Counted from the first letter of the stretch, positions 20,530 to 31,823 are shown. The stretch is DNA of 64,000 nucleotides from Rhynchopus euleeides (GCA_963210315.1 OY723300.1:1302001-1366000); one strand, 5' to 3'. Notes: generated by a model from the letters alone, not told the origin. Program-made: numbers and translations.

Positions 20530-20665
20530 GACGAGTGAGGTAACTAGTTATTTTCTAACTAGTTATCTAACGAGTGATCAATCGAAATTAAAGAGCAATC
20601 TCTCGTGATCACTCGTTAGGCCTATCACTCGTTAGTCCACTCGTTAGATAACTAGTTATCTCGTC
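20530..20665. mobile_element. 136-bp palindromic MITE
   Basis: Ends GACGAG and CTCGTC are inverted, followed inward by TAACTAGTTA palindromes and TAACGAGTGATCA units repeated in both orientations. The whole unit is almost entirely made of two short motifs, ACTAGTTA and AACGAGTG. It lies 41 bp after the phosphatase stop codon, so it may be in that gene's 3' UTR. Confidence 0.6.
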
Positions 20666-20680
20666 GACAAGTGCGCCGTG

Positions 20681-20700
20681 GAGAGAGAGAGAGAGAGAGG
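20681..20700 (+). repeat. GA microsatellite
   Basis: Ten GA units followed by a G run. Confidence 0.8.
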
Positions 20701-20799
20701 GGGGATGCAATGCGAAGAGCTTGGGTCTCATCTCGGTGAAAGGGGAAAGGGGTGTGTGTGTGTGTCTGTGTGTGTTCCACGAGCTATTTTTTTTTGCGG

Positions 20800-21450
20800 A
20801 CACCCAGGGATTTCACTGGTCTTCCAGGGGGGTCCACAGCCAGGAAGATTTTTTTAAACTGCCAGGATTTTTTTTTTCGTGGCGAGGCGCGCCCTCCGGG
20901 CGCGCTTCGCGCGCCCGGAGGGCACGTACATACCACACAAATCACAAACCCGCACCCCTACAGTCATCCCTGAAGCTTCTGACAAAAAGCGGGCAAAACC
21001 CCGGTACTTATCCTCAGTTTTTTCTTGGCTTTCGGTGACCTGTTTCACACCATTTTTTGGGCCGTGGGCACCGCAGGTGACCCGAAAAACCCCGAAAACG
21101 GCATGTTTCGGAACATTGGAATCCATGGTGCCCCCGGACGTGTTCTGCGGATGAGTCCATCTTTTATTAGACCCCGTTCAGAAACACGAGAAAACGTGGG
21201 AATATGCAGTTTGACCCTGGAGAAGAGAGTAGTGCACCCTTAGAGGTGGTCCAGAGAATGCAAAGAGGTCCACAGGGGGGTCTGGGGGGCGGAGCCCCCC
21301 AGCCGCCGGAGGCCACAGTAGCGAACACCTGTTCCTTGTGGGGTACAGATTCTGTGGTGAGTTGGGTGCGTCCTCCTGAGGGCGGTCTCTGGATTCCATG
21401 ACCTGATGTGATCCCAAAGGGCTTGGTCGACAGGCATACGTCAGGGGGGG
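20800..21450 (+). repeat. Foldback repeat R1, copy d
   Basis: One GGGGTCTGGGGGGCGGAGCC core (21276-21303) with GCCGCCGGAGGCCAC and the GGTACAGATTCTGTG..TTGGGTGCGTCC segment typical of the family. A 38-bp hairpin GCGCGCCCTCCGGGCGCGCT... lies at 20885-20922, in the same relative place as the hairpins in copies b and c. T-rich blocks (20842-20880) mark the left arm. Confidence 0.65.
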
Positions 21451-21714
21451 TTGTCCAGGTCTCATAATTCTTTCGCACGATTTTTATTCTCTGGACGAGA
21501 CCCAAAAAGTGTGGTTTGTGTCTGCACTGGCATCTTCCTGCGGAGGCGAGGTGTGGGTGTGTGGAGTGTGGGTCGCTGCGCACCTACCCACCTTATCCCT
21601 GCCCCATCCCGCCTCCCCCGCACCACAAATAGTGCAGGAAGAAAATCTTCCTGGGTGGCCGGCAGGGCTGTTCCTAACTGGGGGGCTTGTTCCCCACTTT
21701 CAGGATTCTGAACT

Positions 21715-22787
21715 TTTTTTCTAAGAATTTTTGTAAGGGGAAAAAAAGTTTTTTTCTAAGAATTTTGTTAGGGGAATTTTTTTCTAAGGTTGTTTCGCAG
21801 AGGAAAAAACTTTTTCTAAGTTTTCCCCAGTCGACAGGGCGCGCACAAGGATGGAAGGGAAGTCTGTCCCACGTACCGTTCGCCTTGCTGGCCAACTGGA
21901 GAGCCAGACGTTCACTACCGTGGCCTCCGGCGGCTGGGGGGCTCCGCCCCCCAGACCCCCCTGTGGCGTACGTCTCGTACTCAAGTCCTTCGAATCCCAT
22001 CAAGTCGGGGTCCAACCACTCCAGTCGCCTCTGAGGACGCAGCCAACTCGCACAGAATCTGTACGCCCACACGAACAGATGTTCGCTACCGTGGCCTCCG
22101 GCGGCTGGGGGGCTCACGCCCCCCAGACCCCCCATGTAGCGTGTGCCCGTCCATCTATCTCACTTCCCCGGGTCAGCGCCGCATCCATGAAGCGCTTCTT
22201 CGAAGCCTGACTGACATCGGACAGGAGGTCGGGCTTCCCCACCTGGGAGGTACACTTGCCGCGTTCGCGACATGCGTGACACGCGACACGCTACCTGAAA
22301 CGTGAGTGTGCCTTGCTAACACGGGCATTTCAACGGTCTGCCGACGACCGTTCCCCAAACCCGTAAACCAGCAGTTTTGGAAAATCGGAGAGATCACCCT
22401 GCGCTGAATATGGTGCGCACCACTGCAAAATCCCCGGGAGCTTTTGGGCTTTCAGACCTGAAGGGGCCAGCAGGTGGGTGGCGTCGGGGGCAGCTTTGTA
22501 ACTGTCCTCCAGCTGCTGGCATGTCCAGCCCTGCGAGAGTGCCAAGGTGTATTGAGTCCCTGCGGAGCACAACCCCCGATGAGAACGAGTGCCAGATGAT
22601 CCTCATTCATTTTCAGCTGTAACGCGCATGAGGGGCACTCTCTGCCGCAAGCATCTCTGGGCATCACTCGAGAGCTGTCAATGATGACGCGGAGAGAAAT
22701 CAGAGAAAAAGTCCCGCCTGACGGGCACGCGCCTGGAAACTGTGGGGGGGCGAGCAAAAATTCCCTTGTAAAAATTCTTAGAAAAAA
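21715..22787. mobile_element. Foldback element enclosing R1 copy e
   Basis: TTTTTTCTAAGAATTTTT (21715-21732) is matched by its exact reverse complement at 22770-22787, and shorter copies of TTTTTCTAAG occur at 21752-21761 and 21779-21788. Within are two R1 cores in reverse orientation (21911-21962 and 22087-22132). The right half (22190-22760) has no recognised content. This shows that R1 cores travel inside elements with A/T-rich inverted ends. Confidence 0.6.
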
Positions 22788-22959
22788 CCTGGTTCCCCGA
22801 CCCAAAAAACCTGGAAAAAGGGCTCGTTCCCCGCCCAGGCCTGACAGTGGCCGGGCTTTTTCTTTTTTTTTTGATGATTTTTACCCCAAAATCTTCCCAG
22901 TGAAATCGCTGCGGACACCGTCCGCACGTTGTTAGGTGTACAGAGGGGCCGCAGAGAAG

Positions 22960-25250
22960 TCGAAGAGTGAAGCGCGAAATCATCCACCCGCCCCCACCCC
23001 TCCCCTGTTGTGCCAACACCACAACACAGGCCGAGCACATCACTGATCACTGCATCTCGGACACAACCTGCGTAACGAGTGAACGGAGATCACCCTTCCT
23101 GCTTCCTTCTACTCCTATTTCAATACCCCCCCCCCTCCCCCCTGTTCGACTAACACTGCAAGAAGGTTCTGGGAGACTTACTTTTCCATTCACTCTCGAC
23201 GATCAAACCCCCCCCCCCCCGCCGCAACACGCAGCCTGTCCGCTGACCCCACCTCCCTCCCCCCCCCCCCCTCCCCTGTGCGACCCATGTTGGCCGAGCA
23301 TTCAGAGCACTAGATCTCGGACACATATGCCGCAATATCGAGTTGAGGGGGGAGGGGAGGAGGCGAGGTGTCCGCCATTCTGCGATTTACGTTCTCCCAA
23401 TCCCCTATCCCCTGAAGGAAGGGGGGGTCTTCGGGGAGTGCATCGGGGGGATATTTGTTACACGGGGAGGCGGGGGGGAGGAGGAGGACCTGGGGGAGGG
23501 GGTTGGTTCCCCCAGGGTTGCGGTTATAATCTGCTAAGGCTTCTGGGGGAGTGTGTGGGAGAGGGGAGAGGGGGGGGGGGGCGAGGGGGGAAAACCGCGG
23601 TAACTTTTGAACTGAGAATATATACGAACCATGCTCCCCACCCCCCCACCCACCCCACCCAGCCTCCCCCAACAGATGTTGATCTCATCATCCGCTGCAG
23701 CTCGGATCCGCAGTGCCTCCCCCTCCTCTCTTCCTCCGTTCTATTTTTAGATTATTTTCTACCCGTTCATCCTTCGGTTGGGGGACCGTGCATTAAGGTT
23801 GCGTTATCTCTCCCTAGCTCGGCTATGGTGCTAGGGTGATCAGAGCGTATACCCAGTGGGGGAGGGGGGGAGGGGGGGGGGTGGGGGAAATCCTTGTAGA
23901 TCATCACCGTAGGGGGTGTTGTTCTCGCGATCGACGAAATACCATTCAGCTCTTCTTCTTCTTCGTCTTCTTTCAGCTTTGCACCGCACACAGTTTGAAC
24001 CCCAACCCCTTCAAAGGCAGTTGTGTATCATATGCGGGTGGAGCCGGGTCATGTGTGCTGCACGCACACATTCCCGCGGAGAATTCTCTCTGCGGATGTG
24101 CCCTGAACAAGGGGGTGGGTGGATGTGTGTGCAATGTGTTTTTTTTTCGATAACTTCCGCGCCGTGGCAAACCGCGGGGTGGGGTGGAGGGGGTGGTGGT
24201 GGTACCTTTTCCGGGCCTTTTGAGTTGGCTCTTGCAAAACACCCTGATCCGCACCGCTGTTCGTCAGACCCCTTTGTTGGTGCGACGAAGCGTGGCTCAA
24301 GTCGCGAAATAACAACGGTGATATCGCACGACTGGGCCTTTAGGATCAGTATGCCACTTCACAGGGCCTCAGCACAGCCTTGAGATGATTCTCAACGATA
24401 CTCAGTTTGCAGCTGCTCGTCAGTGCTGACGATAAAGGGGTGCTTCTAGGGGTTTCCATGTTCTTGACACGGCGCTGGGGTGACGGCGGTTGGGGGGTTT
24501 TTGCCTCTCGTGACACATCCATGGTGAGGAAGGCGCTTTTACAAAAAGTGGCGCGCATGCAGATGACACAGAGCTTCCTTTTCTCATCGTTGCGGAGGGG
24601 GCGGAGGGGGGGGGGCCTGGGGGGGGAGTATCCTCGGCGACTCTACGAGTGCCGAAGAGGTGGGTTTGTGTTTGGTGATTTTCTCCTCTTTTTTTTGGTC
24701 CTAGTTACGAGCGACGAAGCGTGGCGAAGTCGCGAAGTAACGAAGGGAATTGTACGACTGAAGCTTTTGGATTAATATCTTCATGACACTTCACAGGGCC
24801 TCAACACAGCCTTGAGACAGCAAGTGTGCGCTGAACAAAAAGCAGTCCGGAACTGTTCTCCACAGTTGCTGGACAGGGTGCCTACAATAAAGCGAAAGGA
24901 GTACGATTTTGAGAAAAAGCCCTAAAAAATTGCTGGCAATTTGCCGGAGCACCGCTACAGCCCATATTCGACTCTGCGGGAGAAATTTTGGACTGCCAGT
25001 GACGGAGAGTGTGTGAATAGAACTTCAGACTCACGCATGTCCTGTCCCTCTCGTTGAAAAATGCCCCCACCCACCCACCCCCCCTCTCCTTGCATGGCAC
25101 TTAACATTTGCCGTTGATTCCGCATCCCCCCCACCCCCTCCGTCGCTCCCAGCTTCTTGCAAAAAACAAAATGCGAATCCCGCTTGCCTCAACGCACATA
25201 AAAAAATACGCCACCGCCTTCAGGCACAACAGTTTCCTCCGGTGCCCTCA
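22960..25250. other. Spacer with dispersed repeats
   Basis: No gene seen. A Pro-rich 290-codon frame (22967-23839) is built from poly-C and CCCCT tracts. Recognisable items are a segment at 23050-23120 (TCGGACACAACCTGCG.AACGA.TGAA) shared with 48577-48650, a GTTCTCGCGATCGACGAAAT segment at 23921 shared with 35960 and 40378, and two copies of repeat R2 (24280-24390 and 24704-24905). Confidence 0.4.
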
Positions 25251-25264
25251 CCCCCCCCCCCCCC

Positions 25265-25876
25265 CTAGGGCAGTGTTGTAATATACCCTGACCCCCCGCT
25301 ACGTATCGAGTATATATACGTATATATACGTCGCGTATTATACCCTAAAATACGTATATATACGTAGTATACGCGGTGCTCGGGCGGTGGCGGATACCCG
25401 AGCCCAATGGGCTCTTTGAGGAAGGCATGGTACACCTGCTCCTTCTTGGCGGTGCCGGGGCAAACCCTGACACCACCCTCGCCAAGGAAATGTGCACTGC
25501 ACTTCGCTGCACCGCCCACAAAAACACGAATGTATAACGACATCAACCCTTCCCCCGCCAGGTCCTCTACGACCCACGCCTCAGCCCCCCTTCCGCTTCT
25601 TCCCCTCCTCAGGCATATATTGCAGTGAGGAGGGTATACACAGGCTGAGCCTGTGGCAAGGTGACCAACGGTACCGGTACCGTTGGTCACCTTGCCATCT
25701 TGTGCGCACGTCAAGGCTGCAGGACGATGGGAACGGGCGTGAGAGGTGATTGGGGAATGACTAAAGCCTTCCCACGGAGTACCAACAAAAAGGCCGAAAA
25801 CCAGGGTATTCTGAGGGGGCCACGTATACGTATATATACGTATACGTATTATACGTATATTTCAACACTGCCCTAG
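25265..25876. mobile_element. 0.61-kb CTAG-flanked element (A) with TATATACGTA palindromes
   Basis: CTAG repeats (25265-25268 and 25873-25876) flank inverted ends GGCAGTGTTG and CAACACTGCC. Subterminal palindromes of the TATATACGTATATA type occur at 25310-25370 and 25822-25862. Near the centre is a perfect 42-bp palindrome (25655-25696) with another (CACAGGCTGAGCCTGTG) beside it. A minus-strand frame (25265-25714) contains a protein-like stretch (AEAWVVEDLAGEGLMSLYIR) of unknown origin. It is inserted exactly at the left tip of the element at 25874. Confidence 0.65.
25655..25696. repeat. Perfect 42-bp palindrome
   Basis: GGCAAGGTGACCAACGGTAC and its reverse complement meet without a spacer (centre between 25675 and 25676). 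It can form a cruciform. Confidence 0.95.
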
Positions 25877-27023
25877 GGGGGGGTCACTGGGGGGGACAAA
25901 CCCCAAAATTCCACTTTCCCTCGGAGGTCATTTTTGGGCCAAAAAAATATGAAAAACCGGTCCAGAATGTGTCGGAACCCGGATATACCCCCACTACAAC
26001 ATGATCTGTGGCCTTGTTACCCTCTCAGACCCCATCCTAATTTTCCATACCACAACTTGTACCGAGCCCACCCCCGGTGGGCAAGGTCTCATCGTGATCA
26101 ACATGCAATGGGCCAAGAAAAGCTCTGTTCCACCCTTCAAAGCTGCCGAGAGGTTCCTGTGGAGTCTATCGGAACAGCGGTGCAAGCCCTGCTGTGAGAT
26201 AGCGGTGCTGCAGGTCGCAGATATCGCACAAGAAGGTACCTACCGGTTGTTGTACCGGAAGCACACCATGGTGAAGGTGCAGCACAGGTGGCACGGTCCC
26301 TGTACGAACACATACTCCACTGCAGCGCTCGCACCCTAGTGCTGACGTGAGCCGAGGTCGGTGTGGATCGAATTCAAACAGGTGTGGTGCACGACTGGCT
26401 GGAGGGTCTCCTCTCGTCAATGACAGTGCAGCTGATCAGCCGCTTTCAGTGTACAGCCTCAACGGTGACTGCACTCGCACAGGTCACCGCAAGCGGAATA
26501 GTGAATATTGAGGTGGGGAAATCCCCCTGTACCCTCGGCAGAGGATGTGCGCGCATTTGCGAAGCGACCGCGTCCCCAGACAACTGCCCAGGAAGCGTTC
26601 CGGGAGATACTTGGCCCACAAACAGGGCGAGATCCGCAGCTTCCTGGGAAGGAAACGGGGTGCTGAATTGATGGATCGCGCCGAGGAGAGCGGGCTCCAC
26701 CAGGATGAATTCACCATACTTGAGCTCCAGGAGAACCTCCTGGACGATATGTATGCGGAACTTGATACAATGCCTCTTCCCAGTGGTTGTAGTCAAAAAA
26801 TGACGAAGCCACGCTACTACCCATAGTTCTGGTAGGAAAATAAAAAATGGGCGAAAAATGCCTTCCCGGGTGTCAAAAATCACCGAAATGGGCCTAAAAC
26901 CTGTTTTCCACCACATATCGGCCAACAGCTACACAAAAATAGGCTCTCCGGGGGTCGGAATGGGGGTGTCGGAAAAATTGCTGTTTGTCTACCACTTTTC
27001 CTTAGCAGTGACCCCCCCCCCTA
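25874..27023. mobile_element. 1.15-kb hAT-like element (B), TAGGGGGGGGTCACTG ends
   Basis: Inverted ends TAGGGGGGGGTCACTG (25874) and its complement ending CCTA at 27023. Once the element at 25265-25876 is removed, the left flank reads CCCCCCCC, matching eight C after the right end, as in an 8-bp target duplication, though such matches are weak in C runs. Tips of the form (C/T)AGGG and 8-bp duplications are characteristic of the hAT superfamily. The interior has broken frames (26001-26339; 26545-26826) with protein-like composition but no recognised transposase. Confidence 0.6.
26001..26339 (+). pseudogene. Protein-like frame inside element B
   Basis: 112 codons including KAAERFLWSLSEQRCKPCCE and ADIAQEGTYRLLYRKHTMVK, with balanced amino-acid use unlike spacer. 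A second frame downstream (26545-26826, SGRYLAHKQGEIRSFLGRKR) may be the same ancient gene shifted by frame changes. It is perhaps a decayed transposase; no catalytic triad can be assigned. Confidence 0.3.
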
Positions 27024-27031
27024 CCCCCCCC

Positions 27032-28879
27032 CCCCCACCTCCCTTCCGTTCCTCATTCGGCACCCTACTTTCATCTCTCAACTTCCGTGGGGTGTGTGGG
27101 TAGGTGGGAGGGGTTCAATTCTTTGCAAAAAATAAGACTCATCAGAATTTTCGGTTCATCTGGTCAGGTTCCGTCCCGTCGGGTGTGGGTGTGGGTATGG
27201 GATATGTTATTTTTCCGTGTGCGCGAGATTTGGTTGCGCCTGCCCGTTCGTTCTCTCTCTATCTCTGTGATTTTTCTATCGCGGTTTTTCTCTTGTTCAT
27301 GTTCAGCCCCTGAGGGGGGTATTTTTCTTAGAGCTCTCTGAGTAAAAAAAACTCCATCCGGCCCTCTTGTGGGGTGAGTGGTGTCAGGTGTTGGCGGTGG
27401 GGCGTGGCGGGTGGTTTTTAGAAGCTTCGTCTCAGGGTAGAGATGGAATGGCTGTAGGGCATTGTGCTACAGCGCGGCACCGGGCCCCGTGACAGCGCAG
27501 CGCGTGTTGCGGTGGGGCGGCCGATTTTTCAAAACCAAAAAAATGCAAAAAAAAATAATCTATCTGACGCCGCTGGGACAGATCTGGTTCTGTGCAGCAG
27601 CGTCGCGCTCTCGCAGAGAGGGAGCGGAGGTCGCTCGTGAGAATTGTTGACACCAAAGGAAAAGAAGGTGTGTATGCCTTCACCAATCGCTCAGAGACTT
27701 CCTGCTCTGATGAACCGTCTGACGCAGGCAATGCGTTGTTCAGACATGTATGCTTGGGGGTGAAGCGTTCACACAATCATCACAAGAAGCGCAAGTCGGT
27801 AGAAAGGGGCGTTCTTACGCATGTGGCAACAACATGCCGCATGCAGTCCTGCTGCAACCATGCACAGGCCCATCTCCTTCATGTGTCCACCCACTCCATG
27901 AATGGTAGCTTGCCGGTGTGTTCTGTGACCGCAGGATGAGAGGGTCGTTGCGTTCAGAGTGAGTGCGGGTGTCGCCTTTCTCAAAAGCGCCTGCCCCCCA
28001 CCCCCTCCCACGCAGTGTTGCAGGGCGCCAGGCGCTCTGCTTCATCAAGCGATTTCCACCCAGCACGCAACCTGTCTGTGGTGATATTGCGTAGCAAAAA
28101 GTAAAGTTGATTCCGCACACACCGATCCGAATCAAAAAAAGTAAAGCAAGCGGGCCGCGCCCCCCCTCCAAAAAAATCCCCCCTTAGACACCCCAGCGTT
28201 TTGTTCAGAGGAGTGTTGGGCTTTGTCAGGACTCCCTCACTCACTCACTCACCGTGAACACACAACTCCGAAGGCGAGTGTGTTCTGCACATCTCGCTTC
28301 CTTCCCTGGTGTGGAAGCGTCAACGCAGAGTATACTGCACCCAAGTGGGAGAGAGACTGACCAATGCATCGAGGAATGCCATGGTGCAGATGATGGGATC
28401 GCTGCATCGGCCTTGGGTCTGAGAATGTTGGGCGGCAAGGGGGGGGAGTGGGGTGGGGGGTGGGGGGTTTTAACACACAGAGTCTGGCTTTTCCTGTTCT
28501 TCATCAGGCGGCGAATCAGCTGTGTGTGGTGTGGTGTGGGCCTATGTTCTGTGTCTATTTTTATGTATGCAGTAAACAGTTCGGAGAAATACGTGGCTGA
28601 ACGAAATAAATATTCATCCGCTGGCAGCAACAGTGCCATTTGGCAGTACCCCCCCTACCCCCCCCACCCGGTGCTTGAGCCGCCCCCGCAAAGAACCGGC
28701 TGTAAAGTGGCAGAGTTTGACACAGCGACACCCAGGGCAAGCCCCCGCCGCTCCACTTTGTCTCGACAGTGCACTGCGCCAGTGCATCTCCTGAGTGTTT
28801 CCCACATGACACACGCAACCCCACCACCCACAGGGGGGGCAGGCGTGGGCCAGAGGGGAGGGGCGGGGAGTGCACATGA
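27032..28879. other. Spacer upstream of the PH-like gene
   Basis: No gene recognised. G-rich microsatellite at 28438-28468 and C-rich runs at 27010-27042. Frames of up to 215 codons (28254-28901) are low-complexity in part and have no recognised similarity. Confidence 0.4.
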
Positions 28880-29746
28880 ATGCAGAGCAACAGGCATCTA
28901 GATTACCTCGGCATTGGCGCCGATGCAGCGTGCCATGACACTAGCGCAGAGCTCCGTGCCGCTGCCGGCGATATCACCGCATTCATCGCACACTTCGGCG
29001 ACACATTCGTGAGCTTCAGCGACGAGGTGTGGGGGGCCGAGCCGTCGGTTGGTAGTGGCACCCCCAGCCCCTTCCGCCGCCGCCTCTGCGTCGTGACGCC
29101 CTCGGCTCTGTACATCGTACCCTACCCCGACCCCGCTTATGCCGAAGACCGTGCCTCGCGCTACAGCATAGGGAACGTGACGCAGCTCGTCCTCCCTGCC
29201 GCCAGCACACACGACTGCACCGTCACTGTCAGGGGAGGGGGTCGGGCCGCCCCGCCCTGCGTGCCTCTGGCTACCCCCGATGCTGCCTCCGCTGGGCGGG
29301 ATGTGTTCTCTGTCATGTTCTCCACAAGCGTCAGGGCTCACCAGTTCTGCCTGGCTGTCGGGACAGCGGTGCCTGCGGTGCAGGTTGTGTACAGCTCCAG
29401 TGGTGGGCAGCAGCAGCTCCCAGCAGGCCCGTCTGGCGGGGCTGCGTTGGCGGGGGGTGACAGCTGCGACCCCGCAGGGGTCTCGCCCGCAGCGCCCTCG
29501 CCGCCTTCGCCAGAGGCTTGTGGCGGATGCGCGGTGTCGCCTGTGGAGCCGCCGAGGCACAGCGCTGACATGGCGACGTCACCCCTGCCGTTGTCTTCAC
29601 CGCCGCAGGAACCGCGTGTGCTGCCCCTGCAGGTGCGGCCTTGCGCGGGGCTGTCCATTGTGACAGGGCATGTGGCCCCCCTACCGAGCACCATCCCGTG
29701 CCAGAGGTTCCATCTGGGGAAGACCCTTGCTCACCCAGTGCGGTGA
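28880..29746 (+). CDS. PH-like domain protein, C-terminal end uncertain
   Basis: 288 residues from ATG 28880. Residues about 30-165 have the strand pattern of a PH-like domain (RRLCVVTPSALYIVPYP, YSIGNVTQLVLPA, then a final helix in FSTSVRAHQFCLAVGTA), followed by a Pro/Ser/Gly-rich disordered region. A PH-like fold would suggest lipid or protein binding at a membrane or flagellar structure. The stop codon TGA lies inside GTGAGT right after CCCAGTGCG, a perfect 5' splice site, so the reading frame may continue through an intron that would contain the hAT element at 29819. Without transcripts the true end is open. Confidence 0.55.
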   Translation: MQSNRHLDYLGIGADAACHDTSAELRAAAGDITAFIAHFGDTFVSFSDEVWGAEPSVGSGTPSPFRRRLCVVTPSALYIVPYPDPAYAEDRASRYSIGNVTQLVLPAASTHDCTVTVRGGGRAAPPCVPLATPDAASAGRDVFSVMFSTSVRAHQFCLAVGTAVPAVQVVYSSSGGQQQLPAGPSGGAALAGGDSCDPAGVSPAAPSPPSPEACGGCAVSPVEPPRHSADMATSPLPLSSPPQEPRVLPLQVRPCAGLSIVTGHVAPLPSTIPCQRFHLGKTLAHPVR

Positions 29747-29818
29747 GTGGGGTGGCGTGCGTGGTATTGCAGCATGGGGGTGGGTAGGCCTTGGAGAGTT
29801 CGCTCGGGGAGGGGGAGG

Positions 29819-30651
29819 CAATGTTGTAAACCCCAAAAAACCCAAAAAAACCGGGTTTAAACTCGGTTTAAACCGAGTTTAAACCCAGTAGGAAGCTGCA
29901 GGGGGTGCACACGTTACGTGCACTGAGCTGGTTTGCGGGAGGGGAGGGGGGCCAGGGAGGGACGCGGCTGTCCGACTTGTTCAACTTTCACAGGTCTTCG
30001 TTCATGACCGCGTCATACTTCTCATCGAGAAGTTTACCCCCGAGTTGGTGTCTGCTCGGCAGCTGCTTGACATCTATGCTGGGGCGTGTCACCCCGACGG
30101 CCTTGAGGAAATGTTCATCCTCCATAATGGAGAGGGGGAGCCCGGCAGCCAGTACATAATCTGCCCAGGCATCCACTATCCTCGTCATCTCCGTCTCGTT
30201 GGGTCGGGGGGTCGCAACAATCCTGCATTGCCTGGCTGGTTTGGCAGCTGGTTTTGACTTCTGAGGGGGGTCTCCTCCACAGGCGTTGCTGGCGTTACTG
30301 GTGATGCTGGTGCTCCTGGCAAAATGACCCCACCACGGTTCGGAAAAACGCCGGAACTGCAAATTCCGCGAAACTGAAAACCACCATTTTGGGGGCACCA
30401 GGGGGTACTACCCCCCGAGGGTACCGGGTACGGTACCCTCAGATCACTGCCGCTAGCTATTTTTTCTTGGCTTCGGAGTCTGCACTGGAATGGTAGAGGT
30501 GGTAGAGTAAAAAAACCCCCCTCTCCCACCCCCCACCAAAAAACCGAGTTTAAACCCGAGAAATCTCAGGAATAAAAACCATAAAAACCCAATAAAAACC
30601 CGGTTTAAACCCAAGTTTAAACCCGAGTTTAAACCCACCCTAACAACATTG
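29819..30651. mobile_element. Non-autonomous hAT element with perfect 8-bp target duplication
   Basis: Ends CAATGTTGT and ACAACATTG are inverted and fit the hAT tip rule (C/T)A(A/G)NG. GGGGGAGG stands directly on both sides (29811-29818 and 30652-30659), the 8-bp duplication diagnostic of hAT insertion. Subterminal repeats of GTTTAAAC type cluster at both ends (29850-29888 and 30545-30635). A minus-strand fragment inside resembles the N-terminal part of hAT-type transposases. The catalytic and dimerisation regions are missing, so it cannot move alone. Confidence 0.8.
29988..30398 (-). pseudogene. hAT transposase fragment (DUF659-like)
   Basis: 136 codons on the minus strand. The second half (IVDAWADYVLAAGLPLSIME, then DEHFLKAVGV and LPSRHQLGGKLLDEKYDAVM) follows the pattern of the DUF659 region of hAT-type transposases, where a Pro-Ser-Arg..Leu..LLDE block is typical. 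The frame stops soon after, before any DDE catalytic residues. Its position within a hAT-ended element supports the reading. Confidence 0.6.
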
Positions 30652-30665
30652 GGGGGAGGGGGGGG

Positions 30666-31823
30666 TAGGGGGGGGTCATATGTGCGAGTAAAATGGAAAA
30701 AATTGAGATGCCCCAATCGGACCCCCCAGCATGGTATCGAGGCTAAAAAGTCACCCATATCGCCCCAGAAACACCCCCCAGGGCACCCCACAGCCTGGAC
30801 GACCCTCTCTGGGTCGCTCAGATGTGATCCGGAAAAATGTGGCCCTGAGTGGTACCTGGGCCCCATTCTGGGGTGGCTAGGACACGTACCGTCATATTTT
30901 TCCTGGTGAGAACACGCTTGCTGCATGCCTCTGGGCTGGAGGGGACTGACTGGGAGGTGTGGATGGTGAAAGAGGGGTCAATCGCGCGATTCTCCGAGAT
31001 CCTGAATAACGCCAGCCCTCCTCACCTGCTGTGTAATGGGCACTCCCTCCTGGCTACTGATTTGAGGCTCGTGAGAGGGTCTTTCATCGCTCGACCTTAT
31101 TGCTGCAGCTGGAGAACCATGTGCCTTGCACGCAGCATCTTCGGCTGCCTGTATCCTCTTGGGGACACACATCTATCTGTTCCTGTCTCAGGACGAGGGG
31201 GACATTGTTATCAGACCCTGCTGATTGTGCTGGCACGGCACCATGGCTGCGGTAGAGGTTTTCAGTGGGCTACTGTAGCCCGGATCATACGAGAGTGGAC
31301 CCCTTGACAAAATTGTTGGTCGCAGGCATCAGGGAAATATCATCGGGGACGTTTTTGAATGTGATCTGATACACGCATGAGGAAGTATCGAGATGGTACT
31401 TGATTTTGTGGGTGGTGGCAGCCAGCGGCCGGGGTTGTGGCAGCCTGCAGGCAGGCTGCCAACAGAGTTGTAGCAGAAGATGGCACCGACCGCAACAATC
31501 GGACTTCTCTGACAGTTCCTCTCCAATATGTGTAATCTGCGTTGATTTCTCACCTGCCTACTCCCCTGGGGACTCATCCATTGCAGGAATGTGTTGGTTG
31601 TGGTAGTGGCAAAAGTGCCCACAGGTACCACTCATGGCCACTTTTTTCACATCACGCAATAAAGGCGACAAATCATGGACAAATGTCAAATTTTTGCAGA
31701 TGCAACGCATATGGGACCCTCTGGGGGTGTTGTAGTGTGTAACGGTACACAGAAGTTCGATTTTCGGCATTGTTGAAATTTTCCATTTTACTCGCTTTTT
31801 AAAGAGGCATATGACCCCCCCTA
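30666..31823. mobile_element. 1.16-kb hAT-like element, TAGGGGGGGTCATATG ends
   Basis: Inverted ends TAGGGGGGGTCATATG (30666) and CATATGACCCCCCCTA (to 31823), continued inward by a second inverted match, GCGAGTAAAATGGAAAA, offset by a few bases. Left flank GGGGGGGG; on the right, the palindrome CTAGCCTAGGCTAG covers the junction before the G run resumes. A 22-bp near-palindrome GGCAGCCTGCAGGCAGGCTG.. lies at 31439-31460. The plus frame 30849-31307 (152 codons) contains LLCNGHSLLATDLRLVRGSF and may be a decayed transposase; none was identified. Confidence 0.6.

Noticed and set aside
22967..23839. Plus-strand frame of 290 codons
   Set aside because: Made of poly-C and CCCCT tracts giving Pro runs; no folded segment and no neighbouring coding signature.
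25265..25876. Reading element A as another hAT with an 8-bp duplication
   Set aside because: Its flanks are C8 on the left and G8 on the right, which do not match. CTAG (or TA) is the only identical flanking sequence. The same holds for element D.
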